Part shown: piece by piece, positions 52,942 to 63,749 of the stretch | How positions within the stretch are numbered: position 1 is the first letter of the stretch | Layout: every line of letters begins with the position of its first letter | Assembly (NCBI GenBank): GCA_977017575.1 | Contig: CDRNVI010000137.1 | Span: forward strand, 1 to 64,000 | Length of the DNA: 64,000 nucleotides | Reading direction: 5' to 3' | Origin: Paramoeba atlantica | Taxonomy: Eukaryota; Discosea | Program-made: the position numbers and the translations under genes | The notes under the pieces: model-generated | The model's database searches: none | Told to the model about the DNA's origin: nothing | Seen by the model: only the letters and a program-made list of their open reading frames with translations

Positions 52942-53600
52942 ATTTTGATTGATTGATTGTTGTTTTTTCTGTTTCAAGTTATCCAGAAAAAGAAATGTTT
53001 TGAATTAAAAACAAAACCTGAGGGTGTGGTTGATTGTGTTTGTTGTCGTTCACGAGGGAATGAGAGGGGGGGGGGGTGGGGTGTGGCGAGAAGGAACACC
53101 AATCAAAATTGAACAAAAAAAAACAAAAAAAATCACTGAAAGAACAACCAAAAACACACACACAGAAAAAAAAAAAAGAAAAAAAGGGCTGATAGGACCT
53201 GAAATAGAGGTCCATCATATTCGGACCCAAAATAGAGGTCCGTTTTTCTTTTTTTGTTTTTGTGTTTTTTTGTTCGTTTGTTTTTTTTTGGTTTTCCTCA
53301 GTCTTTCTTTTTCCTCTTTCTCTTTTCTTCTGTCTTTTTTTATCTTTCTTTTTGTGGGTTGTTAATTTTTTTTCCTTCTCTTTCTTTGTTTTTTCTTTAT
53401 TTTTTTCTTTCTTTTTTTTGAAATTCCACCACTTTTTCTCTCTTTCCATTGAGGTTTTTTCTCTTTTCTCTTTTCTCTTTTCTTTTTTCTCTTTTCTTTC
53501 TTTTCTCTCATCTTTCTTTTCTCTCATCTTTCTTTTCTCTTTCTCTTTTCTTTTTATTAATTTGGATTGATATTAAAAGAAGAAAAAAAAGAAGAGAAAG
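52942..53600. other. Spacer upstream of the 5S gene
   Basis: Low-complexity; purine-rich to about 53190, then pyrimidine-rich. It contains the two stem-loop words at 53195-53242. Confidence 0.5.
53195..53242. repeat. GGACC(C/T)(A/G)AAATAGAGGTCC stem-loop words, two copies
   Basis: GGACCTGAAATAGAGGTCC at 53195 and CGGACCCAAAATAGAGGTCCG at 53222; each pairs GGACC with GGTCC around a 9-nt loop. They lie 359-406 bp upstream of the 5S gene; a third copy lies at a like distance upstream of the 5S pseudogene. Confidence 0.7.
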
Positions 53601-53720
53601 TGTCTTCGGTCATACCCAGTTGAAAGCACCCGATCCCATCAGAACTCGGAAGTTAAGCAGCTGTGGGCTCGGTTAGTAGAATGGTGGGTGACCACATTCG
53701 AATCCCGAGTGCTGAAGACC
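53601..53720 (+). rRNA. 5S rRNA
   Basis: 120 nt. Conserved CATACC, GCACCCGATCCCATCAGAAC, CGGAAGTTAAGCAG and GAATCCCGAGTGCTG. The 5' TGTCTTC and 3' GAAGACC ends pair as helix I. The internal control region is intact. A T-rich tail follows as terminator. It is single here, about 14 kb from the 18S end of the rDNA unit, so 5S is not part of that unit. Confidence 0.96.
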
Positions 53721-53742
53721 TTCTCTTTTCTTTTTTTTTTCT

Positions 53743-53773
<31 letters not shown>

Positions 53774-53959
53774 CAATGAAAGAGATTTTTATTCGAAATA
53801 GATGGTTGTAAGAGAAGGGAATGGTTGCACATTCAGCAGAATATCTCACCCAGTGAGAGGAGGAACTGCAGAAAAAGGGGGTAGTACATGTGGAAAGAAG
53901 AGGGGGGAATGGAAATGTCATTTGGATTGAGAGATGATGAGAAGCACAGAGAGTGATGG

Positions 53960-55064
53960 GTCAAAAGGGGGTTGCTGGGTTTTAGATTTTCCTGTATGCT
54001 CATCATGTGGTTTGCCATTGCTTTCATTAGTGCAGCTGAAATCTTCTTCTTTGCTCTTCTTAAGAAGAGGGGGAGGGGGTTGGCATCCAGGACCCGGTCG
54101 TTTTGGAGGGCAATTGAGGTGAGGGATCGGAGGAGTGCACTAATGTCAGGGGATATTCCACCACCTGAGGATGAAGATGCTGGAAGGAAGGATGACTTCA
54201 CCTTGGAGAAACGGAAAGAGTTATTTGTTTAAGGGTCTGTTTCTCCTCAGGGGTGTCTCTGCCCCTTCCTGCATTTTAAAGTCTGTTTCAGTCAGACATC
54301 TGTCCACATATTCTCTGTGTTTCATGATCCTGGCATGGTGTGCAGCAGGTGAGAGGGTGTCGAGTATGGGGTCAGAGTGGGTTTTGGTGGGTGTTTGGAT
54401 CACACAGCGAAAGTGGGGGGTTTTGTGGGTTGACACAACTTGGACATCAATACACAGATCCTGGTCACCTTGCCACTCGCGGATTGTAAGATCAGGTTGC
54501 TTGTGTGACACTTCCCAATTGGCCGGTAGGCTCCATCTCAGATTGTTGTTTTTCCCGCCGCCCAGCTGGCAATGTTCTTGAGTTCATCACGGAGAGCATG
54601 GTGTCTTCTTGTGTGGTTCCTCTTCCATGACTGGTGCAATCTGAGAGGTGGAGGGAGGATGCAGCACAGAGTTCTTTTTCACAGAATCCACACTTGACAG
54701 CCCCAAGTTCACAGAGAGCCCCAAGGTGTGGGTCAACTATGTCAAGCCTACATCGGTAGGCTGAGCGAAAATCTTCAGCATTTAAGGCTTGATATGGCTT
54801 TGGCCCAGAGGTGTCCTTGTCTGGGTAGGCTGTCATCCACAAGTGGGTGGTGGGGCCAACCTCATTCTCACGGATTGCACGGCAGAGGTTTTTGTCTTGT
54901 GTTGGGTCCATGATCTTCTTTTTGACATCCTGAAGTTCACAGGAGGTGAACTTCTTCTGTGGTTTGTAGTTTTCTCCAGTGTCCATTGAGTCAGATGGTG
55001 GCTCTGTCAATCGAGTTAGGAGCTCATGGACAGAGGTACCACTTGGCAGTTTCCACTCGCTCAA
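53960..55064 (-). pseudogene. C-terminal zinc motif and nuclease-like module of the non-LTR element
   Basis: KCGFCEKELC...HLSDC (about 54620-54700) gives C-x2-C...H-x3-C. In the next frame, PDLTIREWQGD...CIDVQVVS (about 54425-54490) fits the acidic core of PD-(D/E)XK endonucleases seen at the C-terminus of R2/NeSL-type proteins. A third frame (LLRSLTSIALQNDRV to AMANHMM, about 53980-54130) is the helical end often seen in this group. Three frames for one protein show decay. The nuclease assignment rests on motif spacing only. Confidence 0.5.
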
Positions 55065-57183
55065 GATGAAGCTTTCAAAATGGTCATATATGCTTGGTGG
55101 AGAGCCTGGTGCTGGGGTGAGTCACTCTTCCAGAAGTCTTCAAAGAGGTTGATAAGTTCAGGTTTGAACTCAGAGCAGGATTGGTAGACTGAGATCCAGG
55201 AGCCAAGGAAGGCTGCTTGGTGGGTGTTCTGAGAGTAGCTCAAGCCACCACCACCTTTTGACTTTGGAAGGCCTGCAGCTTCTACTCGAGAGAGATGGAG
55301 TTCTTTGTTTGGATGCAGGTGGGGGACTTGGAGGGGGTTGAGGAGGTAATTGATGTTTGTTGTAGTGGTTTGCTTGATGAAGTCTTGGAAAGGGGTTAAA
55401 GAGAGAGGTGTTGTGTGGCAGATGTATGTTAGTTTGGGTGTGATGGTTTTGACAAAAAGCTCGAGACTTTCATGGGGGTTGGAGAACATTATTAAACAGT
55501 GGTCTTGTGATGCTTGTTGGTATTCTTGAGCAAGGGTGTGAAGCCACTTGGAAATTTGAGTGTTCAGCCCGATGGGTGACCCTAGAACTGTGATTACTTC
55601 CACCTTCCCAATGCCAAGATTTTTGAGGTCATTGCTCCTGGGCGCTTCAGGAGAGAAACAGACCATTTTGCCCCTTTCTGTGCCAAGTTTGAGGTTGGCA
55701 TTTGGGAGGACACTCTGGATCTGAGTGGTGATTTCTGCAATGGCAACTGGGCTCCCACAAACAAATATATCATCGACAAAGAGGAGAAGAAGAAGTGCAT
55801 TCGGTGGAGCATCAACCTTCTGAAAGATTGGATTGAGGATTCCATGAAATCCCAGACAAAAGAAAATTGTCCCGAGGGGATCTCCTTGCTGGACACCCTC
55901 CTCCATGGTGAGGGTGTGGTTCCGGTCATGAGAGAGGAGGGGTGTTACCGAAGAATAGAAGGTGTAGAGGTATGGAAGTAATACAGGGGCCAGCTGGACT
56001 GTGCTCTCAAAGATGGTTTTTCTTGAGATGGAATTGAAGGCATTAACAATGTCCAGTTTCACGGCATAATGTTGTGGGTGGAGGTGGAGATAGGCTGTGA
56101 TATTGCTTTGTGGACCATTTCTGCACCACTTGGCAAGCATACACCATACTGATGGGACAATTTCTCAGGAATTCCCTCGTGTTGGACTTCAAGAACAAGT
56201 GCAATTGCTGCCCACCTCTTGAGAACTTCAGCAACACCAATTGGACGGATCCCTTTGTCCCCTTTTGCCAGAGGAATGAAGAGAGAGGTTGCCATGATGT
56301 TGTGTATGGTTTCATTGAGTTTTTGGTTGGTGATTAAGACAGTCAATTCTTTGAGGGTTGAGCAGAGTTCTTGGTCTGTGCATAGGAGTGTGACAAACTC
56401 ATAAGACATTCCTGAGAGCCCTGGTGTGCGGCCTTTTGGAAGTCTCCGAAGGGCCAGATCAAGTGAGTCAAAGGACTGAAACTCATCTTGTTCAAGGATT
56501 GCTGGTTTCCAGTCAGGAATTTCGGCTCGATCTGGTGGAGTCCACGCCTGCTCAGATCTTGGGTAGAGGTTCTTTGCAGTTTCATGATTTTCTGGGACTG
56601 AGAGATCCCTGAATCCACTCTTGGATTGAAGCTTCCTTGCAGCTTTGGAGAGATGTCCTTTTCTGACCTCTTCAATAATCTGGTCTGCCTTGGTTTTCTT
56701 GGTGGACTTCTGCCTCCTCTTTTGCTTGAGTTTGCTGAGCTCGCCCTCAAGTTTTTTGTGGAGTCTCTCCCACTCAAAATTTCGCACCATGGTGCATCGA
56801 GATTTCACTTCTTTCATTCCTCGAGTACCCCTTCTAAGGCAGCCAAAGATCCATTTTGGGAGGAGGATCAGGAGTTGGGGTATCTTATGAAAGAGGTGTT
56901 GTACAGCACAAAAAGTTTTGATGACTGTATCACGAAGGCAGAGTGGTACTGAGTCCATGTAGCAGAGGGGGATGTGTTTTGAGAAGGAGTCTCCTTCAAG
57001 AGAGAGGATGAAGTTCATTGTAGTCTCTTCTTTGCTTCCATGAGGAAGGGTTGTAGAGCACCCATGATTGAAGAAGAGTTGTTGGATGTGTTGTGGGTCT
57101 GGGTCGAGGATGGGTGTGATTCTCCAGGTGTTGTCAGGGCATCCTCTGTGTACTGCTAAACTTGTGATCCTATCTGCCAAAGA
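55061..57183 (-). pseudogene. Reverse transcriptase of the non-LTR element, two frames
   Basis: Frame 1 (57183-56059): LPKGRTPGLSGMSYEF, FIPLAKGDKGIRPIGVAEV and YGVCLPSGAE. Frame 2 (56140-55061): AVKLDIVNAFNSISR (motif A), GVQQGDPLG (motif B), LFVDDIFV (motif C), then a thumb and GGGGLSYSQNTHQAAFLGSW. Catalytic Asp residues are all present. The frames overlap around 56060-56140, so one small indel separates them. The protein would prime cDNA synthesis at a nicked target. Confidence 0.75.
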
Positions 57184-57400
57184 GTTGTTCTCGCAGTTTC
57201 TCCAGTTAATATGGTTTTCAGGGCTTGGGAATGGATGAGAGAGTGGACAATTTCCTTGTTCTCATGAATGACACAGAGTGATGAGCTTCCAACGCACCAT
57301 CCATTTGGGTTGGTAGCAACAGATCCATCCCCACAGATGAAAAAGAAGTTGTCTTTGACATTTGTGAGCGAGATTTCGGGAGGCTGTGGTGCAGGTTTCC
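57110..57400 (-). pseudogene. RNase H-like domain upstream of the RT
   Basis: Read directly on the minus strand: FFFICGDGSVATNPNGW (first Asp-Gly-Ser and a glycine turn, about 57310-57360). After a frameshift near 57240 follow NHINWRNCENNSLADRITS and LAVHRG (about 57140-57220), matching the late NxxAD motif of RNase H. RNase H removes the RNA strand after cDNA synthesis; in most LINEs that have one it follows the RT. Confidence 0.45.
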
Positions 57401-57533
57401 AGTGTTGCCAGAACTGTAGGAGAAAGGCTATTCTCCCCGTGCTACTTGTGATTCGAGAGAAGGGGGACGATATCTCATCTTGCTTTGTTTGTTGAGCATT
57501 TTTGAAATCTGAGGAGAGAATGGGAGTAAGGTC

Positions 57534-58110
57534 TTAGTTTTTCTGTTGGCCACCAAAGAGGTGGTTGATTCCAAGTCCAAGGAGGTCACGAGCTCTGCAT
57601 GTTTGGAGGGAGCTTGTTCTTGCGCGATCCAAGTTTCTGAAGCGGGGGACAGTTAAGACTATATCTTCAAAGGAGCCATTTTCGAAGAGTTCAAGGATAA
57701 GGGAGAGGGAGGGAGGAGTTTGTTGAAAAGAAGGTGGGCCATGAGAAGAAGGGTGGTGGGAAAGTTGTTGGGGAGGGGGAGCGAGAGGGGAGTGAGAGGG
57801 GGTGTGGGAAGGGAGGTGGTGAGGTGGGCTTGGAGGGGGGCAAATGAGGTGGATGGGAAGGAGGGTGGAGAGGTGTGAGGTGAGGGGTGAGATGGGAGGA
57901 GGAAAAGGGGTGATGGGATGGTTTTCTGTGCTGTTGTGGCATTGTGTTGAACAATAATGCATTTGGCAGTGGTTACAGGAGATGTGGGAGCCAACTTCTG
58001 CTTTACCATTGCATTCAGGGTTGTTACAGGAAGGGGGAGGGGTGCCAGAGGGATTGAGATCAGGATTAAGATTGAGATGAAGAGTGGGATAGGGAGTGGG
58101 GGAGGGGAGT
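57534..58110 (-). pseudogene. Pro/Ser-rich N-terminal region with a MYND-like zinc finger
   Basis: At 58028-57918 the frame gives C-x4-C...SCNHC...HYCSTQC...ENH, i.e. C-x4-C, C-x2-C, Y-C-S-x2-C and a His, close to a MYND finger. It is flanked by Pro/Ser/His-rich low-complexity sequence and ends GGQQKN-TAA (57534-57536), after which the same frame continues toward the RNase H-like domain. MYND fingers usually bind proline-rich peptides; a DNA/RNA-binding role in target choice is a guess. Confidence 0.5.
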
Positions 58111-58120
58111 GGGGAGGGAG

Positions 58121-59432
58121 GGGGGAGGGAAGTGGGGAGGGAGGGTGGGAGGGAATTGGGGAGGGAGGGTGGGAGGGGGGATTGGAGGGAGAGCAGGGAG
58201 GGGAGGTTAGGGATGGGAGAGGTTGGGGGGGGGGGGAGGAAGAGGGTGACAGAGAGTTTGTGACTTCCTGTGGTGGGAAAAGGAGCAGAATGTAAGGAGG
58301 CACTTCTCGCATTGGGAGACTATTACTTTTTGGTGTTGGCCTCTGCATCTTCAGTATGAGCAATTGCCAAGGAATTTTGGAGGATGTGAAGTTGTCTTCT
58401 GGGCCTGAGGATTGTCCATTCGATTTAGTTCTTTTTCTCTTTCTTTTCTGTTTCTTTCATTCTTTTCTTTTTCTGATTTTTCTCTTTCTTCCTCTTTTTT
58501 TCCATTCTTTTTCCTTCCTGTTTTTTTTCCTCCTCTATTTTCTTTTTCTTTTCATTCTCTTCCTTTCTTTTCTCTCTTTCTTCGTTGTTTCTGCTCCTGC
58601 TCTCTCGCTTTTTTGGGGTTCTCTTTGTCTTTTTCCTTCCTTTTCTCTTTCTCTGACCTCTTCTTTTTTTCCTTCTTTTTCTTTTTCTTGCTCTCCTTCT
58701 TGGCTGTGACTCTTTCTCCACTTGGCCTGAGTGAAGTTTTGGGAACTGAAAGTTTTCTGTGCTATCTGGTTTGAGGGTGCTCAGGATCAAGAGGCATGGC
58801 TGTGGCAATCTCGAAAATCTTTTGTTATGTCAGGGGTGGGGAGCAGAGCTTTTGAAGGTGGGGTTTGAGAGGAAGAGGGGAGAGTGGGTATTGATTTGGA
58901 TGAAGTGGGAAGTGATTGGTGGTGTGGTTGGTTTGTGGTTTGTTGTTTGTTGTTTTTCAAGGGGAAAAAGTCTTTTTTTTTTCTCTTTTTTTCTTTTCTT
59001 TTTCTTTTGAAATCTCTTTTTTTTTTCCTTTCCTCCCCTCCCTCCTTTTTTTTTTTTTTGTCTTTTTGTCTTTTTCACTTTGTTTTTGTTTTTCTTTTCT
59101 TTCTCTTTCATTCTTCTTCTCTCTTTTGGGATTTTTAAATTCTTTGTTTTTCTTTTGTCTCTCCTTTCTCCCTTTCTCACCACCACTCTTTCTCTCTTTC
59201 TAGAGCGCAAACATGCCCAAAGTTGTGCAGGTAGTGCCATGACAAAGACTTTTTTCTTTTTTTGTTCTTTTGTTTTGGAGTTGAATCGTCCTGGCCCTTG
59301 AAATTGCTCAAAAAAATTGTTGTACAACTCTGATTAAGGCAAGTATTTCTTTCAATCCCCAAAATTCTTTTGGATTTTGAATTCAAAGACTCTCTTCTTG
59401 AAACTGATCTTTTTTTTTTTTTGAAAAAAAGG
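58121..59432. other. Low-complexity spacer
   Basis: G-rich (58080-58250) then pyrimidine-rich (58425-59200). Possibly the 5' UTR of the non-LTR element. No other gene is supported. Confidence 0.4.
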
Positions 59433-60894
59433 CTCATGAAACCCATAAAGAAGCGATTCTTGAAAGGAGTGCAGGCTGAGTGTGAATATTGTCAAGTACC
59501 AGACCACAAAGCAATGACTTATGCTGGACCATTCATTGCTGTTCCTTCCTTGTTTGAGGAGAAATGGTGAAAACAATTAGAAAAGGCTTTAGACTGAAAA
59601 ATTATTAGAGAAGGACTGACCTCCTGGAACCAGTGATTGAAACACTGAAAATTGCGAATTGTTGTTGAACATTTTGTTTTGGATGAAAATGGTTGTTTTT
59701 CTTTATTGGCCCCCAAATTCTTTGATAAAGTTGGGCAATCTGGTTTTGTGGAAGTGGTGGGGAATTTTCTGGTGGTTTATGAAGTGGTCATGATTGAAAC
59801 AAGGAAAGCCAACCTGCTTGTGGTTATTTTATTTGCTGCCCACCACACATCAAAGTGTTGGATGACCTTGATCTTTTTGTTGATAAAGTTCATCATTTGA
59901 TTGATCTTCCTGAGGAAATTTCATTTCATGACCTCCTTGCTTGCAAAGAAGACTGAGGAGGATGAGGAGAATGATGAAAAAGGAAAAGAAGAAGAGGAGG
60001 AGCAGGTAAGAACTCTTGAACTTGGTGCTGGTGGATTGCAATTCTCTTTCTTCCCTTGATATGACTCAGAGAAATATTTCTCCTGCAATTTGAGAATTTT
60101 TCTGAATTTTTTTGAAAAAAGACCCTACTCTTCCATCACCAACCACAATCCAATAGATTTGTTGTGAAGGCAGCATCCAATCAAAATTAGAAGCACTACT
60201 ATGAGTCCAAGAATGAAAATCCTCAACTCTCTCTCATGATGGAAGTTCATCACAAGGACAAAATCTTCTTTCTGTTGGGATTCAGGGCAAAGGTAAGCAT
60301 GTTAATTTAGGTATTTGAGAAACAGTTGATCATGATGCCCTGTCAATTGCAAAGAATATTTTTTCTCTTTTAAATGGTCTCCAAAATCTGGCAAAGAAAT
60401 TCCTTAAAACCCAGTCCTTTTCAGATTCTTTGAGCCTCTCTTCTTTTGGATCTGTGATGGGGGATCATACTCTTTCAAACCTAGCAGCAGTTGGAGAATT
60501 GAGTCAAATGGCTGGAAAAATCCTTCAGATTCTTGGTTGCCATGCCCATAAATGTGATCTTGTTGAAGAAGCTTTTTGAAAGGCTCTAATCAAAAATCTA
60601 TCTTCTTGAGTTGAACAGATTGTTGATGATGATAATTTTGATTGTGGTGGTAGATCTGACTTATTGATGAAAGCTCCAACAAGAGTGAAAAATATTCACT
60701 CTTCTTCACACTTTCTGTATCAACTTGAAAAACTTGCACTGACTTCATTAAACAAGTATGGGCATTCTAAAAAATTTCAGGTTTGGACAGCACAACATAA
60801 TTTTATCTACCACCACCTCACACTTCTTCACTCAAATCAGTTTTTAGTTTATTCATACAATAGTTTGATTTGTTATCAAGACTTACACTATTAG
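59433..60894 (+). pseudogene. Unknown ORF series interrupted mainly by TGA, with splice-like sites
   Basis: ATG at 59433 (MKPIKKRFLKGVQAECEYCQ). In one frame, TGA codons occur at 59568, 59595, 59634 and 59646 with no TAA or TAG, in a context (EKW-x-KQLEKALD-x-KIIREGLTSWNQ) where Trp fits. A donor-like CAG|GTAAGA lies at 60004 and AAG|GTAAGC at 60291. A further frame to TAG at 60892-60894 has TGA at 60577 and 60607. One TAG (about 60188) and frame changes near 59840 show some decay. I do not recognise the protein; a transposase is possible. Confidence 0.35.
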
Positions 60895-61004
60895 GAAATG
60901 TTTGTAGAAAATTGTTTGCCTTCTTCCACTTGAACATTTGAAATAGAGAATAAACAAGAAATTATTAAAAGTGATTTTTTTAATATTAATTTTCTTATAA
61001 TTTC

Positions 61005-62345
61005 AATTTCTTAATTATGTCTCCATATTGAATGCAATTTCCTAATTTATTTTCTGATTCTGTGATATTTTTAGAACTTATATTTCAGATCTATGATATT
61101 TTTTAAGTTGGTTCAATAAAATTTCTTAATTGTTTTTGGTTGATGTATTTGATTTATTTTTTGTTTCATTTTTTTCATATTATTTTTTTGTAATTTCAAT
61201 TTCTTAATTATGTCTCCATATTGAATGCAATTTCCTAATTTATTTTCTGATTCTGTGATATTTTTAGAACTTATATTTCAGATCTATGATATTTTTTAAG
61301 TTGGTTCAATAAAATTTCTTAATTGTTTTTGGTTGATGTATTTGATTTATTTTTTGTTTCATTTTTTTCATATTATTTTTTTGTAATTTCAATTTCTTAA
61401 TTATGTCTCCATATTGAATGCAATTCCTTAATTTATTTTCTGATTCTCTGATATTTTTAGAACTTATATTTCAGATCTATGATATTTTTTAAGTTGGTTC
61501 AATCAAATTTCTTAATTGTTTTGAATTGATGTATTTAATTTATTTTTTATTTTCTTTTTTTCACATTAATTTTTTGTAATTTCAATTTCTTAATTATGTC
61601 TCCATATTGAATGCAATTTCCTAATTTATTTTCTGATTCTGTGATATTTTTAGAACTTATATTTCAGATCTATGATATTTTTTAAGTTGGTTCAATAAAA
61701 TTTCTTAATTGTTTTTGGTTGATGTATTTGATTTATTTTTTGTTTCATTTTTTTCATATTATTTTTTTGTAATTTCAATTTCTTAATTATGTCTCCATAT
61801 TGAATGCAATTCCTTAATTTATTTTCTGATTCTCTGATATTTTTAGAACTTATATTTCAGATCTATGATATTTTTTAAGTTGGTTCAATCAAATTTCTTA
61901 ATTGTTTTGAATTGATGTATTTAATTTATTTTTTATTTTCTTTTTTTCACATTAATTTTTTGTAATTTCAATTTCTTAATTATGTCTCCATATTGAATGC
62001 AATTTCCTAATTTATTTTCTGATTCTGTGATATTTTTAGAACTTATATTTCAGATCTATGATATTTTTTAAGTTGGTTCAATAAAATTTCTTAATTGTTT
62101 TTGGTTGATGTATTTGATTTATTTTTTGTTTCATTTTTTTCATATTATTTTTTTGTAATTTCAATTTCTTAATTATGTCTCCATATTGAATGCAATTCCT
62201 TAATTTATTTTCTGATTCTCTGATATTTTTAGAACTTATATTTCAGATCTATGATATTTTTTAAGTTGGTTCAATCAAATTTCTTAATTGTTTTGAATTG
62301 ATGTATTTAATTTATTTTTTATTTTCTTTTTTTTCACATTAATTT
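61005..62345. repeat. 193-bp satellite, seven units with alternating A and B types
   Basis: TGTCTCCATATTGAATGC occurs at 61018, 61211, 61404, 61597, 61790, 61983 and 62176, a period of exactly 193 every time. Type A units read AATTTCCTAA, CTGTGATA, CAATAAAA and TTTTTGGTTG. Type B units read AATTCCTTAA, CTCTGATA, CAATCAAA and TTTTGAATTG. The order is A A B A B A B, so the working unit is a 386-bp dimer. Confidence 0.97.
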
Positions 62346-63749
62346 TTTTCTCTTTTTTGAATATTTAAAATCTTATTTTTTTCAAAAATATAAAAATCAA
62401 ATTGAGAAAAATATTTTTATTTTTAGCCAAATAAAGAAAATTAGTTTTGTTTCTGAAATTGATTTTAGTTTTTTGTTTGTTTTTGTTGGTTTTTGTTTCA
62501 TTGCTTCATTTCACCTAAATTCCTTTTCAAGAATTTATTATCTTCTTTTTTAAAAAAAAAAAAATCTTTTATCTTTTTTGTTAAAGTAATTTCATTGTAA
62601 AATTTAAAACTTTTAGTTCATGAATACATTCTTTTTTATGAAACCTTTGAATGAGAAAAGTTGACTCTTTGTTAAACTTTAATTAAGTAATGTTATTGTT
62701 TTTATGAAAAATTGATTTTTAATAATTCAAATGAAAAAGAATGAATAAAAACTTTCACAACTATAAGTTGTTTTTTTCAAATTGACTAACAACAAAACAG
62801 AAAACTTTTCAAAACCTAGGGTAATCTGCTTTTTGGAGTGAAATCAAAAATATGAAAACACTTTACAAAGATTGAACCTTCTCAAATTGATAAAATTGTT
62901 AAGTATGTGTAAAAATGTAATGGAAACCAAGTTTCATTGATTCAAACCACCTTCAAAGATTGGATTAATACCACTTTCTCAAAAGCAATCTTTTTCACCT
63001 GAATTTATTTCTTTGTTTAGAGTGAAAAACAACTTTTTCTTATTGATTCAGAGTCATTTGAGGTAGAGAGGTGCAGTTTGTTTGAGGAAAAGCTGAAACA
63101 AAATACAAAAAAATTGTAAGAAAAGATTGATGCTACTCACTCTCAATTGATCATAAATATTAATGAAACTGATTTTAATTGCAAAAAAGATATTGAAAAA
63201 CTCAAAGTTGTTTTAATATATAATTGCTCTTATATATATTATTCCTCTTGAAATGAATTCTATATCACTTTAATGCTTATAGTTGGTATTATTGGATGGA
63301 GTCTTTCAATTTTTGCAACTATCAAAACAATATTCTTTGTTTTAGACTTAAAGGTGATGTATAATTTCTCAATAAATGAGTAGTATTATGTAATATTATT
63401 TTCATCATCAAATATTAATAATAAGTTATTTTTTTATTAAATTGATAAAATTTTTGTTCTAAAAGTAATTATAAGATGTTGATTTTTAGAGTTCAAAGAT
63501 AATACCAAAACTCTTCTTATCTTAAATAGTTGTTTTGTTTATAGTGTTGCAAATCTTCAAGCCTTAACTTGTAATTTCACAAAGTAATTCATTTAAAACA
63601 TAATTTTTTCTAGTATGGGTTTTGAACATTGTCTTGGTAAGAATTATACAATCTTCAACAATCACAATCTTTTTTATCATTGATCTAATACTTTGTATCT
63701 CTTTTAAGTAGTCTATAAATTCACCAATATTGTTAAAGCTAAGAGAAAT
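62346..63749. other. AT-rich spacer
   Basis: Very AT-rich, with no gene that I can support. At its right end a short minus frame (63640-63848) resembles the RNase H-like frame at 9.8 kb. Confidence 0.5.

Larger units (their letters stand above)
53746..58120 (-). mobile_element. Large non-LTR retrotransposon abutting the 5S gene, decayed
   Basis: Minus-strand element ending in A28 (53746-53773) only 25 bp past the 5S 3' end. From its 5' side the parts are: a Pro/Ser-rich region with a MYND-like finger, an RNase H-like domain, an RT, a zinc motif and a PD-(D/E)XK-like module. The last two are arranged as in elements that cut their target with a restriction-like enzyme. Interruptions I count are a TAA at 57534 and frameshifts near 57250, 56130, 55062, 54500 and 54205. 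Boundaries at the 5' end are uncertain. Confidence 0.7.

Noticed and set aside
57659..58363. Long Pro/Ser minus frame as an independent gene
   Set aside because: It is one of the three frames of the low-complexity N-terminal region of the non-LTR element; the MYND-like finger is in a different frame.
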